Source: Betaproteobacteria bacterium
GTDB taxonomy: Bacteria > Pseudomonadota > Gammaproteobacteria > Burkholderiales > JAEUOS01
DNA: 64,000 nucleotides
Assembly (NCBI GenBank): GCA_028292405.1
Contig: JAQGMJ010000021.1
Span: 1-64,000, forward strand
Reading direction: 5' to 3'
Positions 49,579-58,450 of the stretch are shown here, one piece after another; the first letter of the stretch is position 1, and every line of letters begins with the position of its first letter. The notes under the pieces were generated by a model. That model was not told the DNA's origin, did not search any database, and was given only the letters and a program-made list of their open reading frames with translations. The position numbers and the translations under genes were made by a program.

Positions 49579-49647
49579 AAAACCTGTGGTTTTGTAGGGT
49601 TTCGCCATCGCCAAATTTCAAAAACCACCGTGATCTACCGTGGTTTT
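49579..49647 (-). terminator. Terminator-like hairpins downstream of the CoA-ligase/GNAT gene
   Basis: AAAACCAC (49621-49628) and GTGGTTTT (49640-49647) form an 8-bp stem with an 11-base loop. Read on the minus strand this is followed by TTTTTG, 40 bases after that gene's stop. A third copy, GTGGTTTT at 49586-49593, also complements AAAACCAC and itself lies in a small AAAACC-TGT-GGTTTT hairpin. The rest of the 343-base gap 49344-49686 shows nothing recognisable. Confidence 0.45.
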
Positions 49648-49686
49648 ACAACAAGCGTGGTAAATCCATGCTGGCGTAAGGCGGCC

Positions 49687-52440
49687 TCAAGCCTTGACCA
49701 CTTCCTGCCCCGGCGGCGCCGTCAGGTCGAGTTCATATTCGGAAATCGACATGTCGGCGCCGCGCGGCCCCGGGGCGAAGCCGAGGCGGTGCATCAGGCT
49801 GTGCATCTTCCGGTTGCCTTCGAGCACCGAGCCGGTCAGGCGCAGGTAGCCGGCGACGCGGGCAGCTTCGATCAGGCGGCGCATCAAGAGGCTGCCGAGG
49901 CCCCGGCCATGCCAGTCGTCGGCGATGGCGACGGCGAATTCGCAACTGACGCCGTCGGCGTTCGGGCTGTAGCGCACCACGCCGATGATGTGTTCGGCAG
50001 CGCCTTCGCCCTGGGTGGCGAGCAGGGCCAGCTCGCGGTCGTAGTCCACTTGCGTCAGGCGCGCCAGCAGGCGCGGCGCCAGGGATTTGATCGGGTTGAA
50101 AAAGCGCATGTAGCGCGATTGCTCGGAAAGGCCTTCGACGAATGCGCTTTCGATGGCGGCGTCTTCCGGGCGGATCGGCCGCAGCAAAAATTGGGTGCCG
50201 TCGCGCAGGGTTTCGGTGCGGATCAGCGCGGCGGGGTAGGGGTGGATCGCCATGTGGCTGTAGCGCAGGTCGTCGGCCAGGCGCTCCGGGTCGATCACCA
50301 CGCGGGCGTCCAGCGCCACCGCGCCTTGCGCGTCGACCAGCAGCGGGTTGATGTCCATTTCCATCAGCCAGGGCAGGGCGCAGACCATGTCGGAAACCTT
50401 GATCAGCACGTCGATGATGGCGTCACGGTCGGCGCCCGGAATATGGCGGTAAGCCCCCAGCAGCGCGGCGATGCGCGTGCCGGCGATCAGCTCTTCGGCC
50501 AAGCGCGGGTTCAGCGGCGGCAGGCCGACGGCGTTGTCGCCCAGCAGTTCGACGGCGACGCCGCCGGCGCCGAAGCTGATCACCTGGCCGAACACCGGGT
50601 CGCGCGCCACGCCCACCAGCAGTTCGCGGCCGAAGCGCTTCGACACCATCGGTTGTATGGCGACGCCTTCAAGCTTTGCCTCCGGCTGCGCCGCGCTGAC
50701 GCGCTCGAGCAGGTTGCGGTATTCGCGCTCCAGCGAAAGCGGGTCGCGCACGTTCAGCACCACCCCGCCCACATCCGACTTGTGGATGATGTCGGTGGAA
50801 ACGATTTTCAGCACCAGCGGGTAGCCGACCTCGCCGGCGGATTGCGCCGCCTCTTCCACGCTGTGCGCCACCAGGGTGCGCGGCGTGGCGATGCCGAACC
50901 AGGCGAGCAACTGCTTGCTCTCGCTTTCATTCAAGATGCGGCGTCCGGCGGCGGCCGCCACCCGCGCCAGGCGATGCGCGCTGACCACGTCGGCCGGCAG
51001 GCTGGAGGCCAGCGGCGGCGGCACTTCCAGCAGCAGCGCCTGCGCCTGGGTGTAGTCGGCCAGCGCGGCGAAGGCGGTAACGCCGGACTCGGGGTAGTGA
51101 AACGCCGGCATGCCCGCCTGCTCGATGATCTCGCGGCCGGCGCGCGCCTCCGCTTCGCCCAGCCAGGCGGTGAGCACCGGTTTGCGCGATTCGACCGCCA
51201 GCGGCAGCAGGGCCTGCGCCATCTCGGCGGCACTGGTGACGATCTGCGGCGAAAACAGGGTCAGCACGCCGTCGACGCCGGGGTCGGCCAGCAGCGGCTT
51301 GAGCGCGGCGGTGTAGCGCTCCACGGTAGCGTCGCCGCTCAGGCTCACCGGGTTGGCGTGCGACCAGTGCGGTGGCAGGGCGGCGCTGAGCTGTTCGATG
51401 GTGGCGGCGCCCAGTTGCGCCAGCGGCACGCCCTTGTCGCAGGCGCGGTCCGCCGCCATGATGCCAGGGCCGCCACCGTTGGAGAGAATGGCCAGGCGCC
51501 GGCCGCGCGGCATGCGCCCGGCCGCCAGCAGGCGCGCGATGGCGAACAGCTCGGAGTAGCTTTCCGCCCGCACCACGCCGGAGCGGCGCAGCGCGGCGGC
51601 GAACACCGCGTCGTTGCCCAGCAGGTGGCCGGCGTGGGAAAGCGGCGAGTCGGTTTCGACGAGAGGGTCGAAGTCACAGCCGCCGCGCGCGATATGGCGC
51701 CCGGCCTTGAGCACGACGATAGGCTTGGTGCGCGCGCAGGCGCGCAGGCCGCTGATGAAGCGGCGCGCGTCGTGGATGGTTTCGATGTACAGCAAAATGC
51801 TCTGGGTCTGGTTGTCGTACATCAGGTAGTCGAGGATCTCGCCGAAATCCACATCCACCGCCGCGCCGGTGGCGATCACGCTGGAAAAGCCGATGCCGGC
51901 CGACCAGGCCCAGTCGGCCAGCGCCGCGCACACCGCGCCGGACTGCGACACCAGCGCCAGCGCGCCGGCCCGCGCGGCGCCGCGCGCGAAGGTGGCGTTC
52001 AGCCCAAGCGCTGGGCGCATCAGGCCCAGGCTGTGCGGTCCGAGCAGGCGTACGCCGGCGCTGCGCGCGGCCTCGCGGGCATCGTGCAGCAGGCCGGCGC
52101 CATCCGGCGTGCCGTCGTCGAAGCCGGCGGAGAGCACCACCGCGTGGCGGGTACCGGCGGCGCCGGCGTCGCGCAGCACCTCAGCCACCGCGCGCGCCGG
52201 GGTGACGATGACAGCGAGGTCCGCCGGCGCGGGCAACTGCTTCAGGCGCGGGTAGCAGGTGATACCGGCCACCTGCGCGTGCTTCGGGTTGATGGCGTAA
52301 AGCGTGCCGCCGTGTTCGGTGAAGGCGCCATCGGCGCGCAGGTTGTCGAACACCGCGCGGCCCAGCGAGCCGGCGCGCTCGCTCGCCCCTACCACCGCGA
52401 TACTGCGCGGCGCGAACAGGGGGTCGAGATAGTGGGCCAA
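49687..52440 (-). CDS. ADP-forming acyl-CoA synthetase-like protein with C-terminal GNAT domain (Pat/PatZ architecture)
   Basis: A 917-aa protein. Domains in order: CoA-binding Rossmann (about 8-135, SIAVVGASERAGSLG), succinyl-CoA-ligase-like flavodoxin domains with an SHAGHLLGND loop (about 140-460), an ATP-grasp domain (about 480-700, YPLVLKIVSTDIIHKSDVGG), and a GNAT acetyltransferase (about 735-900, FAVAIADDWHGRGLGSLLM). This matches the protein-lysine acetyltransferases Pat/PatZ, which acetylate and switch off acetyl-CoA synthetase and other enzymes. The start is a TTG at 52440; the only upstream in-frame codons lead within nine codons to the TAG stop of the uspA-like gene. The two genes should be one transcript. 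Whether the ligase half is active cannot be told. Confidence 0.88.
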   Translation of the reverse strand: MAHYLDPLFAPRSIAVVGASERAGSLGRAVFDNLRADGAFTEHGGTLYAINPKHAQVAGITCYPRLKQLPAPADLAVIVTPARAVAEVLRDAGAAGTRHAVVLSAGFDDGTPDGAGLLHDAREAARSAGVRLLGPHSLGLMRPALGLNATFARGAARAGALALVSQSGAVCAALADWAWSAGIGFSSVIATGAAVDVDFGEILDYLMYDNQTQSILLYIETIHDARRFISGLRACARTKPIVVLKAGRHIARGGCDFDPLVETDSPLSHAGHLLGNDAVFAAALRRSGVVRAESYSELFAIARLLAAGRMPRGRRLAILSNGGGPGIMAADRACDKGVPLAQLGAATIEQLSAALPPHWSHANPVSLSGDATVERYTAALKPLLADPGVDGVLTLFSPQIVTSAAEMAQALLPLAVESRKPVLTAWLGEAEARAGREIIEQAGMPAFHYPESGVTAFAALADYTQAQALLLEVPPPLASSLPADVVSAHRLARVAAAAGRRILNESESKQLLAWFGIATPRTLVAHSVEEAAQSAGEVGYPLVLKIVSTDIIHKSDVGGVVLNVRDPLSLEREYRNLLERVSAAQPEAKLEGVAIQPMVSKRFGRELLVGVARDPVFGQVISFGAGGVAVELLGDNAVGLPPLNPRLAEELIAGTRIAALLGAYRHIPGADRDAIIDVLIKVSDMVCALPWLMEMDINPLLVDAQGAVALDARVVIDPERLADDLRYSHMAIHPYPAALIRTETLRDGTQFLLRPIRPEDAAIESAFVEGLSEQSRYMRFFNPIKSLAPRLLARLTQVDYDRELALLATQGEGAAEHIIGVVRYSPNADGVSCEFAVAIADDWHGRGLGSLLMRRLIEAARVAGYLRLTGSVLEGNRKMHSLMHRLGFAPGPRGADMSISEYELDLTAPPGQEVVKA

Positions 52441-52467
52441 GGTTGTCGCCGGGGAACGGTGCGGGCT

Positions 52468-52914
52468 CTAGCGGACCACCAGCACCGGCACCTTGGAGTG
52501 GGTCAGCACCTTCTGGGTCTCGCTGCCGAGCAAAAAGCCGGAAACGCCGCGGCGGCCGTGCGAAGCCATGATGATCAGGTCGCACTTCTTTTTCGCCGCG
52601 GCGGCGATGATGCCCTCGAAGGGCACGTCGGCCACGCTTTGATAGGTGTCGGCCTTCAGGCCGGCGGCAGTCACTTTGGCCGCCGCTTTGGCCAGCACCT
52701 TGGCGGCGAATTGCCCGGTTTGCTCGTCGTACTGTTCCGCGGGAATGTAGGCCGCCATCATCGCGCTCTCGGCATAGACCGCGTCGGGATAGGGCGAGGT
52801 GGCGTAGTAGAGGGTGACGCGCGCACCCAGCACGCGGGCCAGGCCGATGGCTTCCTTGATGGCGCGGTCGGAAAGCTTGGAGCCATCCGTGGGCACAAGC
52901 AGGTTTTTGTACAT
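52468..52914 (-). CDS. Universal stress protein UspA family
   Basis: A 148-aa single Usp domain. It begins YKNLLVPTDGSKLSDRAIKE and ends with CDLIIMASHGRRGVSGFLLG and HSKVPVLVV, containing the nucleotide-binding glycine pattern. The start has a strong AAGGAG box. It lies just upstream of, and in the same reading frame as, the CoA-ligase/GNAT gene, separated by one TAG and nine codons. Usp proteins often sit beside acetyltransferases, suggesting joint regulation under energy stress. Confidence 0.92.
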   Translation of the reverse strand: MYKNLLVPTDGSKLSDRAIKEAIGLARVLGARVTLYYATSPYPDAVYAESAMMAAYIPAEQYDEQTGQFAAKVLAKAAAKVTAAGLKADTYQSVADVPFEGIIAAAAKKKCDLIIMASHGRRGVSGFLLGSETQKVLTHSKVPVLVVR

Positions 52915-53020
52915 AATGTCTCCTTGTCTGAAGCGGCGGGCGGCGCTGTCATGCCGCGAGTGCCGCGAACCGTGCTAACTTTAGCAGGTGTGGCGGTGTT
53001 CAACGCCGCGCGCCATCACA

Positions 53021-53575
53021 ATGAATCCAGATACCCGACTGCCCGGCTTCGATGCGCCTTCCGCCAGCTTCGAGGCGCCGCTGGAAATGCTCGCCGCCTG
53101 CCATGGCCGCATCGAGCAGCAGTGCGCCACCCTACGGCGCCTTGCCCTGCATCTGGCCGCGTACGGCGCCGATTCACAGGCACGCAGCGCGGCGGCCAAT
53201 GTGCTGCGCTATTTCGATACGGCAGCCCTGCAGCACCATGCCGACGAGGAAGAGAACCTGTTTCCCGCGCTGATCGAGTCGATGGCCGGTTCGGACGCCG
53301 TTTGCATCCACGAAATGACCGAACGCTTGAGCCGCGAGCATCGCCGGCTGGAAGGAGCGTGGCGGCGCCTGCGCGCGCCGCTGGCGCGCATCGCAGACGG
53401 AGCAGGCGCGGCACTGTCTGTGGAAGAGGTAGAGGCCTTCGCCACCCTTTACGCCGAGCATCTGGCGCTGGAAGACGACGAACTCCTGCCGATGGCCGCG
53501 CGCCTGCTTGGCGACGCCGAGATCGAGAGCATCGGCCGCGCGATGCGCGAGCGGCGCGGCGTCGAGCCGGCGTAG
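53021..53575 (+). CDS. Hemerythrin HHE-domain protein
   Basis: A 184-aa four-helix protein with iron-ligand-type residues: His in AACHGRIEQQC, HHADEEENLFPALI, EHRRLEG, and the C-terminal AEHLALEDDELLPMAARL. This is the pattern of HHE proteins that bind a di-iron site and handle oxygen or nitric oxide, or protect iron-sulfur clusters. ATG 53021 gives a compact domain. It is divergent from uspA and converges on a glycosyltransferase gene. Confidence 0.87.
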   Translation: MNPDTRLPGFDAPSASFEAPLEMLAACHGRIEQQCATLRRLALHLAAYGADSQARSAAANVLRYFDTAALQHHADEEENLFPALIESMAGSDAVCIHEMTERLSREHRRLEGAWRRLRAPLARIADGAGAALSVEEVEAFATLYAEHLALEDDELLPMAARLLGDAEIESIGRAMRERRGVEPA

Positions 53576-53613
53576 CGCAGGTACGCGCCGTCCGCCGCGC
53601 AGGCGTTGAGGCG

Positions 53614-54696
53614 CTAGGCCACGCGGCTCAGCTGGTGTATCGAAGCGCTTGGTGCGTCGGCGCCGTTCTTCTTGCGCTCGATCAGTTCGCGATATACATC
53701 AAGGTAATCTTGCGCCATGCGCGTGGCGGTGAACCGTTCCTCGAAGCGCTTGCGCACGGCGGTGCGCGAAAGGTCGCCGAGGCGCTCGACCGCACCGACC
53801 GCGCCGGCCTCGTCCTCGACGATGAAGCCGGTGACGCCGTCCTCCACCACCTCGGGCACCGAGCCGCGCTTGTAGGCCACCACCGGAGTGCCGCAGGCCA
53901 TAGCCTCGATCATCACCAGGCCGAAAGGCTCGGGCCAGTCGATCGGCATCAACAGGCCGATGGCGCCGGACAGGAAGGCCGGCTTTTCCTGGTCGCTGAT
54001 TTCGCCGATGAATTCGATGTTCGGCAGGTCGAGCATCGGCTTGATCTCATTCTCGAAGTAGTCCGTATCGGCACGGTCCACCTTCGCGGCGATGCGCAGC
54101 GGGATGCCGGCGCGGCTGGCGATGCGGATCGCGCGGTCGACGCGTTTTTCCGGCGCGATGCGCCCGAGGAAGGCGAGATAGCGCTGCGGTCCCGGCTGCG
54201 GCGTCAGCAGCTTCTCCGGCATGCCGTGATAAATCGTGCGTGCCCAGCCCGCCTGTGGCAGGGGACGGCGCTGCGAATTGGTAATCGACACCACCGGCAC
54301 TTCGGAGAACGTGGAGAACACCGGCTGATGCTCATGCAGGTCGAGGCGCCCGTGCAGGGTGGTGACGAAAGGCACCGGCTGGCGGGAAAACAGCGAGAAA
54401 GGGTAGTAGTCGAGGTGGAAATGCAGCACGTCGAACTCATGCGCGCGCTGGCGCACGTTCTCCAGCATCACCATGTGCAGGGCGACGGGGTCGCGCACGC
54501 TGCTGTCCAGGCGCAGGGCGCGCGGCCACTGCCCTTCCAGCTTGGCCGAGGTGATCGAATCGCCGCTCGCAAACAGCGTGACGTCATGGCCTTGCGCCAC
54601 CAGTTCTTCAGTCAGCCAGGAAACGACCCGTTCAGTGCCGCCGTAAAGTTTGGGCGGCACCGCCTCGGTCAAAGGCGCGATTTGAGCAATACGCAT
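53614..54696 (-). CDS. Glycosyltransferase family 4
   Basis: A 360-aa GT-B enzyme. The acceptor domain begins MRIAQIAPLTEAVPPKLYGG and carries GGTERVVSWLTEELVAQGH; the donor domain has LAFLGRIAPEKRVDRAIRIA and the E-x7-E type motif PFGLVMIEAMACGTPVVAY. It is cytoplasmic or membrane-peripheral. A good AGGAGA box precedes the ATG. It is divergently transcribed from an ABC exporter gene across 194 bases. The product and sugar are unknown. Confidence 0.88.
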   Translation of the reverse strand: MRIAQIAPLTEAVPPKLYGGTERVVSWLTEELVAQGHDVTLFASGDSITSAKLEGQWPRALRLDSSVRDPVALHMVMLENVRQRAHEFDVLHFHLDYYPFSLFSRQPVPFVTTLHGRLDLHEHQPVFSTFSEVPVVSITNSQRRPLPQAGWARTIYHGMPEKLLTPQPGPQRYLAFLGRIAPEKRVDRAIRIASRAGIPLRIAAKVDRADTDYFENEIKPMLDLPNIEFIGEISDQEKPAFLSGAIGLLMPIDWPEPFGLVMIEAMACGTPVVAYKRGSVPEVVEDGVTGFIVEDEAGAVGAVERLGDLSRTAVRKRFEERFTATRMAQDYLDVYRELIERKKNGADAPSASIHQLSRVA

Positions 54697-54890
54697 TGCA
54701 GTTCTCCTAATGGCAACAAGAGCGGGACAATTAATTTCTATTTATGTAAGAGCGGCCTTTTACGCAGCCGTTCCATACTTTCTTGTCGCCTCCATTGCCT
54801 TTTACAACGCGATCGCCCGAAAGTTCCGGGGAACCAACCTTGTTGCGTTGCTTCAAACACCGGTAACTCATTTCAACAGGCCCGCCCACC

Positions 54891-56738
54891 ATGCACCAAA
54901 CAGGATCCGCCGGACGCCTTCCGCCCGCTTCGGCGCCTACCTCAGCGGGGGACGACAGGGACGCGCGTGGGACAAAGCCTGACAACCTGGGCACGTACGC
55001 GCATCGGCCGGCGGCCTTTCTCGCCCATTACATGGGCCGCCGCCTGCTCTCGCACGGCGCCATCCTGCTCGCCGTGGTGGCGGCCGTCGGCTGCGCGGTG
55101 TGTACGCAATATAGCGTCAAGTATCTCGTCGATACGCTCTCCGACGGTGCGCGGGACGGCCGGGTATGGCTGAGTTTCGCCTTGCTGGTGTCGCTGATCC
55201 TCGGCGACAACATGCTGTGGCGGGTGGCCGGGTGGATCGCCAGCCACACCTTCGTCAATGTCACCGGCGATGTGCGCAGCGATTTGTTTCGCCATCTCAC
55301 CGGCCACTCGCCCGGCTATTTCCAGGAGCGGCTGCCGGGCATGCTGAGTAGTCGCATTACGGCGACATCGAATGCCGTATTCACGATGGAAAACATGTTC
55401 ATCTGGAACGTCTTGCCGCCGTGCCTGGCCAGCCTGGGTTCGATTTTCTTTTTGTTCACCGTCGGTACCGGGGTCACTCTTGCCATGCTCGGGGTGGCGA
55501 TTGTGTTGTCGTATGTAATCTATCGCCTGGCCGCGCTGGGCCAGCCCCTGCACATGGGCTTTGCCGACCGCGCGGCGGCAGTGGACGGCGAGATGGTCGA
55601 TATCATCGGCAACATGCCGCTGGTGCGCGCCTTCGGCGGCCTGCATCGCGAGCACCGTCGTTTTGACGAGACCGTCGGCCACGAAATGACCGCACGCCGC
55701 GCCAGCCTGCGCTACCTGGAAAAGCTGCGCCTGCTGCACGCGGTGGGCGCCGGCATTTTCACCATCGCGCTGCTGGCCTGGGCGATCAAGCGCTGGGAAG
55801 TCGGCGGCGTCTCCACCGGCGACGTGGTGCTGGTATGTACCCTGGGCTTCACCATCCTGCATGCGACCCGCGACCTGGCTCTTGCGTTGGTTGATGTGAC
55901 CCAGCACATGGCGCGCTTGTCGGAAGCGCTCGGGACCATCCTGGTGCCGCACGAAATGCAGCCGCATCCACAGGCCGAGCCTTTGCAACAGCAGCGCGGC
56001 GCGGTGGAATTCGACCGCGTGTTCTTCAGTTATCCGGGCGAGAACCCTGTATTCGAAAATCTCAGCCTGCGCATCGAAGCCGGGCAGCGCGTGGGCCTGG
56101 TGGGCTCCTCCGGCGGCGGCAAGTCGACCTTGCTGGCGCTGTTGCAGCGGTTCTATGAAGTGCAGGACGGCCGGGTACTGATCGACGGCTGCGAGTTGGG
56201 CCGCATCACCGAAGACAGCCTGCGCCAGGTGATCGCGGTGGTGCCGCAGGACATTTCGTTGTTCCACCGTACCGTGCTGGACAACATCCGTTACGGCAAG
56301 CCCGAGGCCACCGACGAAGAGGTGGCGGCGGCGGCGGAGGCGGCGCGCTGCCGCGAGTTCATCGAGGCATTGCCGCAGGGCATGCAGACCATCGTCGGCG
56401 ATCGCGGCGTGAAGCTTTCCGGCGGCCAGCGCCAGCGCATCGCGATCGCCCGTGCGCTATTGAAGAACGCCCCGATCCTGCTTCTCGACGAAGCCACCTC
56501 CGCGCTGGACATCGATTCCGAGGAAGCCATCCGCGCCGCGCTGGACCAGTTGATGCAGGGCCGTACCGTGATCGCGGTGGCGCACCGCATTTCCACCCTG
56601 CGCAACTTCGACCGCGTGATCGTGCTCGATCATGGGCAAGTGGCCCAGGATGGTGCGCCGGACCAGTTGATGCGCAGTGCCGGCCCTTATCGGGCGATGG
56701 TACGGCGGGAAATGATGCGCCTGGGACGCAGCGCCTGA
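54891..56738 (+). CDS. ABC exporter, fused permease-ATPase
   Basis: A 615-aa half-transporter with an unusual, roughly 45-residue hydrophilic N-terminus before the first membrane helix (about 55-75). The six-helix domain is followed by an ATPase with Walker A GSSGGGKST, signature LSGGQRQRIAIAR, Walker B ILLLDEATSALD, and IAVAHRISTL. It resembles lipid and polysaccharide exporters rather than the MsbA-like protein elsewhere in this window. No clear ribosome-binding site lies before ATG 54891, and later starts are possible. It shares a divergent promoter region with a glycosyltransferase, so export of a glycoconjugate is a reasonable guess. Confidence 0.88.
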   Translation: MHQTGSAGRLPPASAPTSAGDDRDARGTKPDNLGTYAHRPAAFLAHYMGRRLLSHGAILLAVVAAVGCAVCTQYSVKYLVDTLSDGARDGRVWLSFALLVSLILGDNMLWRVAGWIASHTFVNVTGDVRSDLFRHLTGHSPGYFQERLPGMLSSRITATSNAVFTMENMFIWNVLPPCLASLGSIFFLFTVGTGVTLAMLGVAIVLSYVIYRLAALGQPLHMGFADRAAAVDGEMVDIIGNMPLVRAFGGLHREHRRFDETVGHEMTARRASLRYLEKLRLLHAVGAGIFTIALLAWAIKRWEVGGVSTGDVVLVCTLGFTILHATRDLALALVDVTQHMARLSEALGTILVPHEMQPHPQAEPLQQQRGAVEFDRVFFSYPGENPVFENLSLRIEAGQRVGLVGSSGGGKSTLLALLQRFYEVQDGRVLIDGCELGRITEDSLRQVIAVVPQDISLFHRTVLDNIRYGKPEATDEEVAAAAEAARCREFIEALPQGMQTIVGDRGVKLSGGQRQRIAIARALLKNAPILLLDEATSALDIDSEEAIRAALDQLMQGRTVIAVAHRISTLRNFDRVIVLDHGQVAQDGAPDQLMRSAGPYRAMVRREMMRLGRSA

Positions 56739-56917
56739 GGCGATCCTATAAACCGCCGCTTCTTTATTGTGCGCTTAAAAACACGATGGAGAAGTGCCGA
56801 ACCTTTTCAAAAATTAATGCTCAAAGCATGTTCAAGGTCAGCCGGACGCCGGCGCGCGGGTCATGCTGTCCCGCGGGTTACGGGGCGAGCATTCGTGCAT
56901 GGCCAGAGGAGTTCCTT

Positions 56918-56995
56918 GTGCGTGCATTGTGGCGCGGTGTGCCTTTTTTTAGCTTTCCCGGCGTGACCAAGGGCGATGCGGGGGTGGGACGATGA
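56918..56995 (+). CDS. Possible 25-residue leader peptide coupled to the response regulator
   Basis: A GTG at 56918 lies 6 bases after a full AGAGGAG box (56905-56911) and opens a 25-codon frame. Its TGA stop (56993-56995) overlaps the ATG (56992) of the response-regulator gene as ATGA. The encoded peptide begins with RALWRGVPFFSF. A longer reading from ATG 56786 in the same frame is possible but has no ribosome-binding site. The strong box and exact overlap suggest translational coupling. The rest of the 253-base gap after the exporter gene (56739-56991) shows only AT-rich sequence near 56770-56830 that could hold a promoter. Confidence 0.35.
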   Translation: MRALWRGVPFFSFPGVTKGDAGVGR

Positions 56996-58359
56996 GCGGG
57001 CGTATCCTGCTCGTCGATGGCGATGTTGAAAGCCTGCATCGCATGGCCGAACAATTGCGCGGCGCCGGTTATCGCGTGAGCGAAGCGCGCAGCATCAGCG
57101 AAGCGCGCTCGCAACTGCTGATCGAGCCGCCGCAACTGGTGATCAGCGAAGCGCAATTGCCGGATGGCGATGGAATGGTGCTGTTCGACGAAATCCACGT
57201 CAGCCGCGCGGTGCTGCCGGTGATCCTGCTTAGCGGCAACGGCAGCGTGCCCGACGCAGTGGCCGCCACCACGCGCGGCGCCTTCGATTACCTGACCAAG
57301 CCTTTCGATACAGAGGTGCTGCTGGACAAGGCGGCGCGCGCCTTGAAGATGGCGCCGTGGGCGCAAAACGAATCCGGCAATGCCTGGAGCGAGCAGATCG
57401 TCAGCCGCAGCACCCGCATGGCCGACCTGCTGAGCGAGGCGCGCTTGGTGGCGGCGAGCGACGCCAGCGTGCTGATCCAGGGCGAGAGCGGCACCGGCAA
57501 GGAAGTGCTGGCCGTCGCCATTCACCGCACCAGCCCGCGCGCCGAGGGGCCATTCATCACCGTCAACTGCGGCGCGATTCCCGAGCAACTCCTGGAGTCC
57601 GAATTGTTCGGCCACGTGGCCGGCTACAGCAACGGTACTTCGGGCGATCACCCAGGCCTGTTCCAGGCGGCCGCCGGCGGCACCCTGTTCCTCGACGAAG
57701 TCGCCGACATGCCGCTGCCGGTGCAGGCCAAGCTGCACCGCGCCCTGCAGGAGCGGATGATCCGCCCGCTGGGCGGCAGCGAGGGCGTGCCCATCGACGT
57801 ACGCATTCTTTCGGCGACACATGAGGACGTCGACGCCGCGCTGGCGGCGGGGCGTTTCCGCGCTGACCTCTACTACCTGCTCAACGTCGTGCGCCTCGCC
57901 CTGCCGGCGCTGCGCGAGCGCCGCGAAGACATCCCCCTGCTGGCCGGCCACTTCCTCAGCAGCCTGGCGGAGCGGCACCGCCGCGACATCACCGGCTTCG
58001 CGCCGGACGCGCTGGAGGCGCTGGTAGTGGCCGACTGGCCGGGCAACGTGCGCCAGTTGCACAACGTGGTCGAGCAGGTTTGCGCGCTCGCCACCGTGCC
58101 GCTGATTCCCCTCTCGCTGGTGCAGCGCGCGCTGCGCACGCCGACCCTGCAGTCGCTCACCTACGCCCAGGCCAAACAGCGCTTCGAGCGCGACTACCTG
58201 ATCCAGTTGCTCAAGCTGACCGACGGCAATGTGTCCGACGCAGCCAAGCTGGCGGACCGCAACCGCACCAAGTTCTACAGCCTGTTGCAGCGGCATAACC
58301 TCACCCCCAGCCTGTTTCGCGCCAGCGCGGCGGCGGGCATGGAAGCGCAGCGCTTTTGA
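56992..58359 (+). CDS. Atypical NtrC-family response regulator (receiver–AAA+–Fis)
   Basis: A 455-aa protein with a receiver domain (1-120), AAA+ domain (about 138-370) and a Fis-type DNA-binding helix-turn-helix (about 405-440, VSDAAKLADRNRTKFYSLL), close to GlrR/QseF. In the receiver the expected phosphoacceptor Asp is Glu53 (LVISEAQLPDGDG), and the acidic pocket reads VDGD instead of VDDD, while the switch Ser and Lys (LLSGNG, LTKPFD) remain. In the AAA+ domain Walker A (GESGTGKE) and Walker B (GGTLFLDEVADM) are intact, but the sigma-54-contacting GAFTGA loop is GYSNGT at 211-216. No histidine kinase gene is adjacent. It probably does not act by normal phosphorelay or sigma-54 activation. 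Confidence 0.9.
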   Translation: MSGRILLVDGDVESLHRMAEQLRGAGYRVSEARSISEARSQLLIEPPQLVISEAQLPDGDGMVLFDEIHVSRAVLPVILLSGNGSVPDAVAATTRGAFDYLTKPFDTEVLLDKAARALKMAPWAQNESGNAWSEQIVSRSTRMADLLSEARLVAASDASVLIQGESGTGKEVLAVAIHRTSPRAEGPFITVNCGAIPEQLLESELFGHVAGYSNGTSGDHPGLFQAAAGGTLFLDEVADMPLPVQAKLHRALQERMIRPLGGSEGVPIDVRILSATHEDVDAALAAGRFRADLYYLLNVVRLALPALRERREDIPLLAGHFLSSLAERHRRDITGFAPDALEALVVADWPGNVRQLHNVVEQVCALATVPLIPLSLVQRALRTPTLQSLTYAQAKQRFERDYLIQLLKLTDGNVSDAAKLADRNRTKFYSLLQRHNLTPSLFRASAAAGMEAQRF

Positions 58360-58450
58360 GCCCGACGCAGGGTTTGCGTGACGGCGGCATGCTTGTCATG
58401 GTCTGCTAGTATGGACACCTGCAACAGTCCATCAAGGGCCGGCCCCGGGG

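Noticed and set aside
49387..55173. 1928-codon open frame on the plus strand
   Set aside because: It is antisense to the CoA-ligase/GNAT gene, uspA and the glycosyltransferase gene and runs over the hemerythrin gene in another frame. Its His/Arg/Gly/Ala-rich translation with no motif is typical of a high-GC shadow.
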